A stretch of 64,000 nucleotides of DNA from Parashewanella spongiae (GTDB lineage Bacteria > Pseudomonadota > Gammaproteobacteria > Enterobacterales > Shewanellaceae): positions 3,162,001-3,226,000 of the forward strand of contig NZ_CP037952.1 of NCBI RefSeq assembly GCF_004358345.1, written 5' to 3'. Under the pieces are notes generated by a model, which did not search any database, had not been told where the DNA came from, and saw only the letters and a list, made by a program, of their open reading frames with translations. Both the position numbers and the translations under genes were made by a program. The stretch's first letter is position 1, and each line of letters begins with the position of its first letter. This document shows positions 10,034-19,762 of this stretch, one piece after another.

Positions 10034-11164
10034 CTATTTTTGCGCCTTTCTGATCGTGGCATTTAAACCGAACTTTACTTTCAATTCGTTATTTAATTTT
10101 CTTATTGCTAATAGATCGTTGCTGGCCTTAATTACCAGCTCAATACCGTGTTCATTTTGTTTAAGTGCCGTGCTGTACCCAGACTTATTGAGTATCGCGG
10201 CTAATTGATTTGCATCGGCTGAAGTCGAAAATACGGCAAGCAATATTTCCCAATCAACTTCATTCATATGACTGTGCATCATGCTTTCTTTTATTGAATT
10301 ACCTGCATTTTCATTTTCAGCATCAATTTTCTGCTCAAGCGTATATTCATTTATCGACGCTGATGTTTTATCAATAAGCTGTGATTGGGCAATTATGGTT
10401 TGGCTACGGTTGTAGTACCAATATTCAGAAAATACATAGCCACTCACAATCAATAACCCAGCTAAGGCGGCCAGTTTTCTCATACTCCACATACGCCAAG
10501 GTTCTTTTTCAGTAGGCAAAGTTGGTGTTCTAGGTATTGGCAACACGCTTTCTGTGCGGTAATGCCTCAATACCTCATATACGCCAGACTTTATTTCATG
10601 CAAATCTGTTTCATCTTTGTGTCGATATCGACCTTTGAAACCCAACATCAATAAGACATATTGCAGCTCAATAAAATCAACTAATTTTGCGGGTTGTTCA
10701 CAGGCTTTATCCAATAACTGGAAAAAAACTTCACCGCCATTTCTTTCTGAAAAGGTCTTACTCAACAATGAATGGTTTTCCCAGCGCGCCTTTTCACCCC
10801 ATGTCGTGTACAAAATGGCTTCATCAAAGGCGGCGCAGAGCACAAAACAGCTTTTTTCGATGATACTGGGATGATAATCAAGATGAACACCTTTTTGTCG
10901 AAACGAAGCAATCGCATTGATAAGACTTTGCCTAAATCGATCGATATCCAGTGGAGAGCCTTGCCTTGGAATAGTCACTAAAATTCCAATTAACTCTGTC
11001 ACGGCATTGAGTAAAGGGCTTCCATATATGTTTAACCCTTCGATCAAACGTTCAGCTCCGGTTAGATCGATCTTAAAAGACTCATGCACAGCTTCATTTT
11101 GCTCAAGGTTAAAGTTCGAACGTCGCATAACAACAGTCGGTTCTTCATTGAATAATCCGCTCAT
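10034..11164 (-). CDS. tssL: T6SS protein TssL (DotU family) with a SPOR-like C-terminal domain
   Basis: Residues 30-205 form the cytoplasmic DotU domain (LTGAERLIEGLNIYGSPLLN, AAFDEAILYTTWGE, LLMLGFKGRY). One membrane helix spans about 230-249 (KLAALAGLLIVSGYVFSEYW). After a linker rich in charged residues, residues 304-373 (DWEILLAVFSTSADANQLAA, LNKSGYSTALKQNEHGIELV, FGLNATIRKAQK) resemble a SPOR peptidoglycan-binding fold. Some TssL proteins carry an OmpA-like peptidoglycan-binding domain at this place, so a SPOR-like module would be an alternative anchor. That C-terminal call is inferred from pattern only. The gene lies 7 bases after tssK and one base before tssM. Confidence 0.93.
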   Translation of the reverse strand: MSGLFNEEPTVVMRRSNFNLEQNEAVHESFKIDLTGAERLIEGLNIYGSPLLNAVTELIGILVTIPRQGSPLDIDRFRQSLINAIASFRQKGVHLDYHPSIIEKSCFVLCAAFDEAILYTTWGEKARWENHSLLSKTFSERNGGEVFFQLLDKACEQPAKLVDFIELQYVLLMLGFKGRYRHKDETDLHEIKSGVYEVLRHYRTESVLPIPRTPTLPTEKEPWRMWSMRKLAALAGLLIVSGYVFSEYWYYNRSQTIIAQSQLIDKTSASINEYTLEQKIDAENENAGNSIKESMMHSHMNEVDWEILLAVFSTSADANQLAAILNKSGYSTALKQNEHGIELVIKASNDLLAIRKLNNELKVKFGLNATIRKAQK

Positions 11165-11171
11165 TGTTTAC

Positions 11172-12488
11172 CTACCTAATCACATGGAATTCGACGTTAA
11201 TATCTTCAATGCGTTCATCAATGTGCAACGCAATAGGTTCGTCTTTCTTAATGAGTGCTTGCCACAGTTCAGATTGAGTATCCACTTCAAAATATGCGGC
11301 GTCATGTTTGGATTTCAGCTCTGATGGAGCGTAAGGCAAGTTTCTGAGTGCAACACCAGACAATGCATTTCTCACTAATTCGGCGATTGCACTGTTACCA
11401 GCCAATTTTGCGGCTTTAGGAAAGTTTTCGCTTAAACGAGCAGAACCAAGGCTTGAGGTAACAACGAGCACAAACTGCCCTTGTTGATATAAACTTCTGT
11501 CCTTAATTAAGGTACGTAGCAAACGACGGCTCGCGAATAAATTAGTATCCCATTTTAAAGTGGTAACATTATCTATTTGCACTTCACGCAGCAGTACGAG
11601 TAACTCTGAGAATACCGTAGAGAAAATGCCATAAAGATCGTTAGTGTTCCACGCAAGAAACTCTTGAGGTAATTTCCCCTCTAAACCTTGCATTTGACCA
11701 ACCATAGAGATGCATTCTTGATATAAATGTCTCGTAAGTAGCATACCGTCACCCAACCAGTGCTTTAGTTTTGGTAACCACCCACTTAATGCCTGTAACC
11801 ACAAGTAATCACGCATTAATGTTTGATAGCTCTTACTACCACTTTCAGCTTGTATACGAATCGCTAAGGTATTCGCACGATATTGCATATGAGCAAGTAC
11901 ATCAGCCACACAATCTTTTAAATATGGTGAGACACCAAATTGTAAGCAGTTAGGCACAAACGCTTGATTTAAGACGACCCCACTTTCTGCTTTAAATTCA
12001 CTGACTAGAGCCACTGGCAGTAATGTGTAATCTCTCAGTTCATCGCCTTCAAGCTTTAATGTCACGTTAGGTACCGCAAGATCTAAAGATATAGGCTCGC
12101 TTTGTTCACGACTGATATCAAATACCTGATGTTCAACTTGTGAATAACGTAAACGTTCATCGTCCCCTACGCTCACAGCGCCACTTCGTGAAACGGGCAA
12201 AGCAAGATAAACAAGTTTGCCATTAGTGTTCTTAGGGATATCAAGTACTAACTCTTCTTTAACCGTAAAGGGTGTACCGTCAGGGAATATACCTTTAGCG
12301 AGTCTTACTCCGACTTTTCCTACATTAAATAAAGCGGTATCAATCTCGAGTTGTGATAAACCATAGAAATTGGGCGCTACTTGGCTCGCATATTCACGGG
12401 TGAAATGCTCAAGGTAACGTTCTTGTTGTTGGAAATGTTGCGGGCTTAAGAACATCCCTTCACTCCAAACAATTTTTTTAGTATCCAT
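11172..12488 (-). CDS. tssK: T6SS baseplate protein TssK (ImpJ/VasE)
   Basis: TssK links the baseplate to the TssJLM membrane complex. The 438-residue length is typical. The N terminus has the hallmark WSEGMFLSPQHFQQQERYLE, and the middle contains QALSGWLPKLKHWLGDGM and similar helices. The start codon overlaps the tssJ stop by one base, as expected in a translationally coupled operon. Confidence 0.96.
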   Translation of the reverse strand: MDTKKIVWSEGMFLSPQHFQQQERYLEHFTREYASQVAPNFYGLSQLEIDTALFNVGKVGVRLAKGIFPDGTPFTVKEELVLDIPKNTNGKLVYLALPVSRSGAVSVGDDERLRYSQVEHQVFDISREQSEPISLDLAVPNVTLKLEGDELRDYTLLPVALVSEFKAESGVVLNQAFVPNCLQFGVSPYLKDCVADVLAHMQYRANTLAIRIQAESGSKSYQTLMRDYLWLQALSGWLPKLKHWLGDGMLLTRHLYQECISMVGQMQGLEGKLPQEFLAWNTNDLYGIFSTVFSELLVLLREVQIDNVTTLKWDTNLFASRRLLRTLIKDRSLYQQGQFVLVVTSSLGSARLSENFPKAAKLAGNSAIAELVRNALSGVALRNLPYAPSELKSKHDAAYFEVDTQSELWQALIKKDEPIALHIDERIEDINVEFHVIR

Positions 12489-12967
12489 TATTCTTCACCT
12501 GTAACAGAAAGACTTAAACCATCGATTTCAATCGTAATGGCTGTAGCACCTAGAATGATCGGTTGGAATAACGCTTTATTTTTTGCTTCTCGATAATCAG
12601 CAAAACCTGCAATCACTGCAATAAATTTGGTTTCCGCTCGCAGTGGTATTACTTCGCGTCGTTTTTCACCAGGCAATATGCTCTGTAAATGCCTTGATGA
12701 AAGCATCCCTGTTTTCAGTACGCCCTGTTCATCCGTGTATAGTTGGAGAAAGTCTGCACGACTAAATGCTTCGCTGTCTGCAAGTTGATATATGCGTAAT
12801 TCAACCGGCGAAGACTTGCCTTTCACATTAGGATTAATATTCTGCGCCGCTTCAATGTTTACAATTAATTGTGAATGCAGTTCTACATCACCAGACCATA
12901 GACTCGATATGGTGCTGCACCCGCTTAACAAGTTAAGACAGGCAAACATTAATATAAATTTTTTCAT
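12488..12967 (-). CDS. tssJ: T6SS outer-membrane lipoprotein TssJ (VasD/Lip)
   Basis: TssJ anchors the membrane complex in the outer membrane and contacts the periplasmic end of TssM. From the ATG at 12967 the leader is MKKFILMFACLNLLSGC, a clear signal peptide with lipobox LSGC. The rest has the beta-sandwich pattern of the family (LHSQLIVNIEAAQNINPN, SPVELRIYQLADSEAF, FLQLYTDE, GEKRREVIPLRAETKFIAVI). An in-frame ATG at 12988 overlaps the preceding gene and would spoil the signal peptide, so I prefer the later start. Confidence 0.93.
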   Translation of the reverse strand: MKKFILMFACLNLLSGCSTISSLWSGDVELHSQLIVNIEAAQNINPNVKGKSSPVELRIYQLADSEAFSRADFLQLYTDEQGVLKTGMLSSRHLQSILPGEKRREVIPLRAETKFIAVIAGFADYREAKNKALFQPIILGATAITIEIDGLSLSVTGEE

Positions 12968-12968
12968 G

Positions 12969-13952
12969 TTAGGTTTTTTCACCTGCATTTCGCTGTTGCC
13001 TCAAAGAATCTTGAAAATAGGCATGAAACTTGACCTGCCAATCTCTATTTTTCTGCTGCCGCTCAAAATATCGTTTATACATTTCCCAATATTTTGGTTT
13101 ACCAGAAAACATGCTCGGTGACGAAATATCATTAAACATGCTTTCAATGTACTCAGGAGACATTTCTTTGAGTAAGCGAGTTATGGCCATTTCAATCGCT
13201 GTATCCGTTTGAGCTTTCATTTGCTCTTCAATATGCCTAAGTTGGTTTATGGCAAAGTTCATATCAAATTGTGAAAGTGATTGAACTGGGGCAGGTGCAG
13301 TTTGAGGTTCACGCATAGGAAAAGATAAAGACCCTTTCAAGTCTTCTTCTTTAAACGGATCATCATCAACACTATCAAAATTGGTAGAAAATGAGCTGTG
13401 TTGTTTTTCTTTTATTTCAGTGTCATTGAGGAAAGGATCGTCTTCAACGACATTATCAGTGGTAATGGTGAAGTTCACATCAGAATGTTGTTGCGATTGT
13501 CTCTGCTTCAATGTGGTTTGAGCCTTCATTGAATCATCAATAATGGTGTTTTCATCCGAGCTAAATGGATCATCGTCTAACTCACTATACTCTGAAGGCT
13601 GTTGCAGCTTCTGAGACCTTGCTGATTCAGGTGAAAAACAGGACACTAACAAACGATATTTCCCGATACTCAGAACATCACCATCGTTTACCGTCGATTG
13701 ATTTCCTTTCCCCAATGGCTTATCCGAGCCATTGATGAATAAGCCATTAGTGCTGTTGTCTAATATCTGATAACCGCGGTTGGATTTGCGAATAATGGCA
13801 TGTGTGCTTGAAATTGTACGTGTAGCATCATTCAATTGCATGACACTACCGTATCCACGACCGATTTCACCACCATTTTCAGGAAAGGCGGTTGTCCACT
13901 CTGAAATACTTTCACCGTCTGGTGAGCAAATTATTCTTATGGATAGCGACAT
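12969..13952 (-). CDS. tagH: T6SS FHA-domain protein TagH
   Basis: A forkhead-associated domain, which binds phosphothreonine, occupies about residues 20-105: EIGRGYGSVMQLNDATRTIS, THAIIRKSNRGYQI, then NSTNGLFINGSDKPLG and VLSIGKYRLLV. The conserved Gly-Arg, Ser, His and Asn-Gly contacts are present. A long acidic, low-complexity linker with repeated DDPF motifs follows (ELDDDPFSSDE, VEDDPFLNDTE, VDDDPFKEEDL), then a C-terminal helical domain of the TagH type (LKEMSPEYIESMFND, YWEMYKRYFERQQ). The product probably senses phosphorylation by the kinase encoded at 5964. I start at the ATG at 13952; a GTG at 13961 would add three residues. Confidence 0.92.
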   Translation of the reverse strand: MSLSIRIICSPDGESISEWTTAFPENGGEIGRGYGSVMQLNDATRTISSTHAIIRKSNRGYQILDNSTNGLFINGSDKPLGKGNQSTVNDGDVLSIGKYRLLVSCFSPESARSQKLQQPSEYSELDDDPFSSDENTIIDDSMKAQTTLKQRQSQQHSDVNFTITTDNVVEDDPFLNDTEIKEKQHSSFSTNFDSVDDDPFKEEDLKGSLSFPMREPQTAPAPVQSLSQFDMNFAINQLRHIEEQMKAQTDTAIEMAITRLLKEMSPEYIESMFNDISSPSMFSGKPKYWEMYKRYFERQQKNRDWQVKFHAYFQDSLRQQRNAGEKT

Positions 13953-13967
13953 GTTTATCACTCTTTA

Positions 13968-16583
13968 CTAGTTAATTTCGATTGTGAATTTACCATTCTC
14001 GGAAAATACCTTCACAGCCTTAATAGGTTGAGCAAGACTCATTCTTTCGATACATTGATTCGCCATTTGTGGCATCAAGTTTCTATTGATGATCTGCTCA
14101 ATCGCCCTTGCACCCGTTTCAGGTGAATTATTGAGTTTCACTAAATCATTGATGACGCTCTCGTCATATTCGAAACTGGCGGCATAATGTTGACGAACAC
14201 GTTTTGCAATACGCGCCATTGAGAGTTGCGCAATTTGTGACATTTCGTCTTCATTAAGTGGAAAATATGGAACGATTGTTGTCCGGCCTAAAAATGCCGG
14301 TTTGAAGAAGCGCTGTAAATCAGGAAATATTTGCTGTGTTAAATCAGAAACTGACGGCCTTTTATCTTCACAGGCTGCAACAACCGCGCTGTCTGCTGCG
14401 TTTGAAGTCATAATGATGATCGTGTTTCTAAAGTCGATGTTGCGGCCTTCACTGTCTGAAATGCATCCTTTATCAAAAATTTGATAAAAAATATCGTGCA
14501 CACCTGGATGCGCCTTTTCCATTTCATCAAGTAGTAATACGGAGTATGGGTTTTTTCTTACCGCCTCGGTCAGCACACCGCCTTTACCATAACCAACGTA
14601 TCCAGCAGGAGAACCGAGTAGCATGGAAACTTTATGTTCTTCTTTAAACTCAGTCATATTGATGGTGGTAATATTTTTTTCACCGCCGTAAAGTTCATCT
14701 GTTAGTGCTAATGCTGTTTCTGTTTTGCCGACACCACTTGGCCCGCACATTAGAAATACGCCAACCGGTTTTCTTGGATCGGTTAAACCAGCACGGGACA
14801 TACGAATCGCTTTTGATATTTCAGAAATAGGCGCTGTTTGACCTATTACCCGTTTACCGATAAATGATTCCAAACTCAGCAAACGATCAACCTCTTGCTT
14901 TAGCATGTTGCCAACTGGCACACCCGTCCAAAGCGAGATAACCTCAGCAATGGTTTGCTCTGTTACTTGTGGAATAACTAATGGCTGCTCTCCCTGAAGC
15001 TCTCTGAGCAAAGCCATTTTACTTTTCAATCTAGTTCGTTCTTCACTGTGTGTTACGTCTTCTCCATCATTAATTCTGCTGTCTAACTCAGTCTGAAGTG
15101 TAATGATTTCAGTCACTATGGCTTTCTCTTGCTCCCACTTTTCAGAAAGTCGTTTTTGCTCAGTCGAAAGTTCAGCTAATCGTTCTTGTGCTTTACCTAA
15201 CTTCGAAGAATCAATCGACCATAAGGATTCTTCGTGAGAAATGGCTTTGATTTCATTTTCGGTATAGCGAATTTGTTCAACCAAGAATTCCAATTTTTGT
15301 GGGCACGCGCTTTGGCTCAATCCAATTCTTGAACAGGCGGTATCCAAAAGACTGATGGCTTTATCTGGAAGCTTTCTTTCAGGCAAATAACGGACTGAAA
15401 GCGAAACTGCAGCGGTGACAGCCTCTTGCATGACTTTCACGTTGTGATGAGATTCAAGACTATTTTTTACTCCGTTCAACATTTGAACAGCATCATCTTC
15501 ACTGGGTTCATTAATTGCAACGAGCTGAAAACGACGTGTTAGTGCGGCGTCCGTTTCAAAATACTGTTTATATTCTGCCCAAGTTGTTGCCGCTATTGAT
15601 CGGAACTCTCCCCGAGCTAATGCTGGTTTCAAAATATTGGCCGCATCATTTTGCCCAGCTGTACCACCAGCACCAATCAAGGTATGTGCTTCATCAATAA
15701 ACATGATTATTGGTGTTGTGGATTGCTTAATTTCGCTGATAATATCTTTTAAGCGATTTTCAAATTCCCCCTTGATACTGGCGCCAGCTTGCAACAATGA
15801 TAAATCAAGGCTTCTTAATTCAATATTTGCCAAAGAAGGCGGTACATTGCCATCGACAATTTGTTGCGCCAACCCTTCAACAATGGCTGTTTTTCCCACA
15901 CCAGGGTCGCCAACAAGTATTGGGCTGTTTTGGCGCCGACGACACAAGATATCAATCGACTTTCTTATTTCTAAATTTCTGCCTGAAATTGGGTCTAGTT
16001 CGCCATTTCTAGCTACTGCTGTTAAATTTTTTGAATATTTATCTAAAGAAGGTGTATTAACACTAACGTCAGTATTGGAGCGACCAGCAATACTGCCATG
16101 ATCAACTGGCAAAGGTGCAGTCTTATATTTATTCGACTGTGCCTTCAACCATTCTGATGATAAACCCTCAATCCAATTACTGAGTGAACCATTATAAGCA
16201 CCTTGGGTAATACGCTGTTTTAGAACAAGTAAAAGATGATATTCGTTAATCGAGCCTTCTGAGTGATTTAATGATGCTAACATCCAAGCATCTTTCAGTA
16301 ATTCAACTAAATTAGCTGAAAGCGATGGCGCTTCTTTGTTACCTTTAGAGAGCGAATTTAACGATTCATTTAAGCGCTCCAGTAAAGTGTTTTTATTGGT
16401 TCCGCTGTATTCAGCCGTTCGATGCCAACCCATTGCAGTTTCTTGCAACAATTTAAAGAACCAATGTTCCAGTTCGATGGAGTAATGTGAACGCGCTAGA
16501 CACTCACCTGCTGCACTTTCTAAGCTTGCTTTCAGTTCGGGTGTGAGTCGTTTGACTAAGCTTTGTAATTCTACTGTTATCAT
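13968..16583 (-). CDS. clpV: T6SS sheath-recycling AAA+ ATPase ClpV (TssH)
   Basis: ClpV disassembles contracted TssB/TssC sheaths so they can be reused. The 871-residue protein has an N-terminal double-helix domain (about 1-160). The first AAA+ module shows Walker A GDPGVGKTAIVEG and Walker B IIMFIDEAHTLIGAGG. A coiled middle domain follows (about 400-510). The second module shows Walker A GPSGVGKTETALAL and Walker B VLLLDEMEKAHPG. All ATPase motifs are intact. The ATG at 16583 has a GGGAA site 6 bases upstream. It is in the same operon as the sheath genes it acts upon. Confidence 0.97.
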   Translation of the reverse strand: MITVELQSLVKRLTPELKASLESAAGECLARSHYSIELEHWFFKLLQETAMGWHRTAEYSGTNKNTLLERLNESLNSLSKGNKEAPSLSANLVELLKDAWMLASLNHSEGSINEYHLLLVLKQRITQGAYNGSLSNWIEGLSSEWLKAQSNKYKTAPLPVDHGSIAGRSNTDVSVNTPSLDKYSKNLTAVARNGELDPISGRNLEIRKSIDILCRRRQNSPILVGDPGVGKTAIVEGLAQQIVDGNVPPSLANIELRSLDLSLLQAGASIKGEFENRLKDIISEIKQSTTPIIMFIDEAHTLIGAGGTAGQNDAANILKPALARGEFRSIAATTWAEYKQYFETDAALTRRFQLVAINEPSEDDAVQMLNGVKNSLESHHNVKVMQEAVTAAVSLSVRYLPERKLPDKAISLLDTACSRIGLSQSACPQKLEFLVEQIRYTENEIKAISHEESLWSIDSSKLGKAQERLAELSTEQKRLSEKWEQEKAIVTEIITLQTELDSRINDGEDVTHSEERTRLKSKMALLRELQGEQPLVIPQVTEQTIAEVISLWTGVPVGNMLKQEVDRLLSLESFIGKRVIGQTAPISEISKAIRMSRAGLTDPRKPVGVFLMCGPSGVGKTETALALTDELYGGEKNITTINMTEFKEEHKVSMLLGSPAGYVGYGKGGVLTEAVRKNPYSVLLLDEMEKAHPGVHDIFYQIFDKGCISDSEGRNIDFRNTIIIMTSNAADSAVVAACEDKRPSVSDLTQQIFPDLQRFFKPAFLGRTTIVPYFPLNEDEMSQIAQLSMARIAKRVRQHYAASFEYDESVINDLVKLNNSPETGARAIEQIINRNLMPQMANQCIERMSLAQPIKAVKVFSENGKFTIEIN

Positions 16584-16591
16584 AAAGTTCC

Positions 16592-17575
16592 CTAGTTCGC
16601 ACTGAACGGCATTTCTACAAACTGCTGTATCATTCCACTGTTATCCATCCATGCTGTTTGCCCAATTTTGATATCATTATCAGCAGCACTTGACAGTTTA
16701 ATTCGTGGTAAATAGCAGCTATTTACTTTCATATAGAGCTTAAATTTAAAGTTAATCCCCATGTACGATCTAACCATATGCTCAATAGCGGGTACCATAT
16801 TGGGATCATTGTGAATTTTTAAGTAATTTTGGTAATCTTTCGGACAGATTTTTATTTTTAATTTTTGTCCTACTAAAGCTGCGTTTTTTCCAATAAGCGC
16901 ATCACAACCAAGACGGTTATTTTGACCTGCACGACCTAATGAGGTAAGTGAGCAAGGCGTTAACGGTTGGTACTCAAGCCCTGAATGCTCAATCTCAAAT
17001 GTTGATTGAAAATAATCAGTTAACATATTCTGCAATGTTACTGGACATGTTAGCTTAAGCCCCATGATTCCCGTGTATTGAATAAAATGGCTTTTCGGAA
17101 TTGAGTCAATATCTTGATCCATCCCACTTAAGTTAGACAGCAAGCTGCTAATCGATTTCGCATCAGAATTCCAATCAAAACACTCCTCTTCCATTTGACT
17201 GGTCAGGTCGTGCTTAATTTCAGCTTGGCATTGCAATGAATAATATCGATTATTGAAACCGTTAAAAAAGTCTATGGAAGCTTCATCACCTAAATCAAAC
17301 AATGATGAAAGTGCTTTTTTATACATACTTCTTGGTATCGAGCCATTGTTACCCGATAAAGCTGGCAGACCGGTTAACATTGTCCACCCCGAACGATCAC
17401 TATGCTGTACATTCGTTACTTGGCTTTGATAATACGCAGGCAAGATTTCGCTACCAAAGCGAACTTTTGGCTTTATACCATCATGTTGAGCCATGTGCTT
17501 TATTAACTGCAAAGTACGCGCTAATTCAGCGCCATCACCAAGTTGGAGTTCTTTACCTATAAGAGACTTTTGCAA
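16592..17575 (-). CDS. tssG: T6SS baseplate protein TssG (ImpH)
   Basis: TssG is a baseplate wedge subunit that works with TssE, TssF and TssK. The 327-residue length fits. Family features include KVRFGSEILPAYYQSQV near the N terminus, FFNGFNNRYYSLQ, and SLTSLGRAGQNNRLGCDALI further on. The start is TTG at 17575 with a strong GGAGGG just upstream. It overlaps the tssF end by 19 bases, consistent with translational coupling. The N terminus is rather short compared with some relatives. Confidence 0.92.
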   Translation of the reverse strand: MQKSLIGKELQLGDGAELARTLQLIKHMAQHDGIKPKVRFGSEILPAYYQSQVTNVQHSDRSGWTMLTGLPALSGNNGSIPRSMYKKALSSLFDLGDEASIDFFNGFNNRYYSLQCQAEIKHDLTSQMEEECFDWNSDAKSISSLLSNLSGMDQDIDSIPKSHFIQYTGIMGLKLTCPVTLQNMLTDYFQSTFEIEHSGLEYQPLTPCSLTSLGRAGQNNRLGCDALIGKNAALVGQKLKIKICPKDYQNYLKIHNDPNMVPAIEHMVRSYMGINFKFKLYMKVNSCYLPRIKLSSAADNDIKIGQTAWMDNSGMIQQFVEMPFSAN

Positions 17576-19338
17576 CCCGCCCTCCTAGGAAATTGTAAGT
17601 AAGCTCGATCTTGGCCTTCAATTCTGATATCAACTTGGGTAAAGCTATTGAAGCCAGCAAAATACGAAAAAAATCTATCTAACATTCGACTAAACAAAGC
17701 GACACCACCGTTTACATCTGAGGTGTCTAATGTAACGGTAATTTTCGTACCATAGGCAAAGCAGCTTTTACCCGATACTCTGATAGGAGCAACAACCTGC
17801 TCTTGCTCTATATTCACAACAGATTCAATGTAGGCGCTATTTTGTGAGCTTTTATTATGGTTATACAAATAAAGGACATTTTTGAGTGTTCTTCTTGGGT
17901 GCTTGCTGCCTAAAATACTGTGGTAATTAAAATGTAAATGACATAATAGTGCCCATACACTTTGACTGATATCTTCGTTTCTAAATGGCAAAGATGGGCG
18001 TTTTAACAGTTGCATTTTTGCCGGAATCGTTAACGAATCTCTGCACTTAATTTGGCTTGAAATAGGCAGTTGCGACGCTTTATTTCCGTGTGTAGCTGTT
18101 GCTTGTATTGACCAAGTTCTTGTTTGTCCACGTGCGCTAACATGCTCTAAATCGGCGACTTGAAGTGAGCTTTCTAGTTGACCGTTTTCATGCATCTCTT
18201 GGTTTAACTGCCAACGTAACCCTGTTTCAGATGAGTGGTATTTCTCTCCATAAATTTTAGGAACCGTAACCACTTTCTCATCAGTTACGTCCAAAACTGT
18301 GTCCACGGAAAAGAGTTCAATGCCTTCAATTTGGGTGGAGTCGAGCACGATTGGATACTGTTTTTTAAAAAAATCGATAACCACTGGATCGGTAGTTGTT
18401 CGATGTAAATCCACCACTGGTGTGCAGAATAATGAGAAGTTATCAATCGACAGACTTCTCGCTAAATCGACACTCAGCTCATCCAAAAATAATTGCAGCT
18501 TGAAGGTATTGCCTTTCACTTCAGAAAGTGCATTTTTAAGATCAAATTTAAAACCATTAAACCGTTCTGCGAACATGAAAAACTCTGTCAACAAAACAAA
18601 ACCACCGAAACTAGCCGCCTGTGACGGTAACACAGTATCTTTTTCGTCAAAACCAACAGGGCTCATCACCTGACGGCCGAGTAATATCGCTTGCTCATCA
18701 TCAAAGACTGCAATTTCAGATACCGATTGTGATAACACATCATAAAGCTTCAATGCAGAATTGGTTTCACCTTTTAAATGCAGTTTTAGCGAATCGATAT
18801 CAAGTTCAGCTATCGACATACCTTCATCTACGGTTTCAAACTTTATTTCTAACAAGGCTTTAGCCTGTTCTGCTTTTTTGGGTTTAGCAAAAATAAATGG
18901 CGCAAAATACACATTTGCTGACGCCATTTTGATTGGATAAAGCGTTACATCTTCAGTTGTCCGTAGGATGGCTTTAGTATCATCTTTGCCTTTAACATCA
19001 AACTCGGTTTGTGCTGGTATCACATGATTTGCACTCGCTGAATCATCAATCACAAAGTCCAACATGCTATAAGACGGTATTGCTCGTAAGTAATGTGGAA
19101 AAAGTATCCTTACGAGGCTTTCAGTAAACTCAGGAAAAGAGCCATCTAATCGATGCTGTAATTTGCCATTAAGTAGAGCCACACTTTCTATTAAACGAGC
19201 GATTTGTGGATCGTCTATACCATCTTTACTCAGCCCTAGCCCACTGGCGGCATTAGGATGTTTAGCCGCAAATAACGCTCCCTCTTTTTGAATAAAGCGA
19301 AGTTCTTGCTCAAAATAGGAAAGCAATGAATCAGACAA
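17557..19338 (-). CDS. tssF: T6SS baseplate protein TssF (ImpG)
   Basis: TssF forms the baseplate wedge with TssG. The 593-residue protein begins MSDSLLSYFEQELRFIQKEG and continues FAAKHPNAASGLGL and DPQIARLIESVALLNGKLQH. These are the diagnostic TssF N-terminal motifs, with FPHYLRAIPSYSMLDF after them. It starts at TTG preceded by AAGGAAG and overlaps the tssE end by 8 bases. Confidence 0.96.
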   Translation of the reverse strand: MSDSLLSYFEQELRFIQKEGALFAAKHPNAASGLGLSKDGIDDPQIARLIESVALLNGKLQHRLDGSFPEFTESLVRILFPHYLRAIPSYSMLDFVIDDSASANHVIPAQTEFDVKGKDDTKAILRTTEDVTLYPIKMASANVYFAPFIFAKPKKAEQAKALLEIKFETVDEGMSIAELDIDSLKLHLKGETNSALKLYDVLSQSVSEIAVFDDEQAILLGRQVMSPVGFDEKDTVLPSQAASFGGFVLLTEFFMFAERFNGFKFDLKNALSEVKGNTFKLQLFLDELSVDLARSLSIDNFSLFCTPVVDLHRTTTDPVVIDFFKKQYPIVLDSTQIEGIELFSVDTVLDVTDEKVVTVPKIYGEKYHSSETGLRWQLNQEMHENGQLESSLQVADLEHVSARGQTRTWSIQATATHGNKASQLPISSQIKCRDSLTIPAKMQLLKRPSLPFRNEDISQSVWALLCHLHFNYHSILGSKHPRRTLKNVLYLYNHNKSSQNSAYIESVVNIEQEQVVAPIRVSGKSCFAYGTKITVTLDTSDVNGGVALFSRMLDRFFSYFAGFNSFTQVDIRIEGQDRAYLQFPRRAGCKSLL

Positions 19339-19762
19339 AATTTGACTTCCTTACATCAAGTTTATTTGAGCTAAAATTTAATACTGAATCGAATATGGTC
19401 GTTTCTGAGCCTGCTGCTGAATGCATAATTGCTGATATTCTGAACTGCAAATGATTAAATGTGCTTGATTTATTAGTCAATTCGAGTGACACCTGAGTGA
19501 GCCTTGGTTCATATAAACGGATCAATTCACTAATATCTGCCAATATAACTTCAACATTCGCCTTACTTTGTGAAGGCGTGAAATGACGAATACCAAGATG
19601 AACAATTGAACCTTGAATTGTTTCTACTTCCGTATCACTATAATCACGCCACAGCGGAGCTCGACTCGAAATTAATGCACAAACATTATCGATAATCGCA
19701 TCTCGAATTGAATCTGTATCATCGTTAACCCATGTTTGGGTTAATTTAGCCATTATGCTCAT
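19331..19762 (-). CDS. tssE: T6SS gp25-like baseplate protein TssE
   Basis: TssE is related to the phage T4 gp25 lysozyme-like baseplate component and helps start sheath polymerisation. The 143-residue protein has the gp25-type pattern SIRDAIIDNVCALISSRAPL, then GIRHFTPSQSKANVEVILAD and LIRLYEPRLTQVSLEL. In the conserved EPR motif the Glu-Pro-Arg is present. It overlaps the preceding tssC-like gene by four bases (ATGA). Confidence 0.93.
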   Translation of the reverse strand: MSIMAKLTQTWVNDDTDSIRDAIIDNVCALISSRAPLWRDYSDTEVETIQGSIVHLGIRHFTPSQSKANVEVILADISELIRLYEPRLTQVSLELTNKSSTFNHLQFRISAIMHSAAGSETTIFDSVLNFSSNKLDVRKSNFV

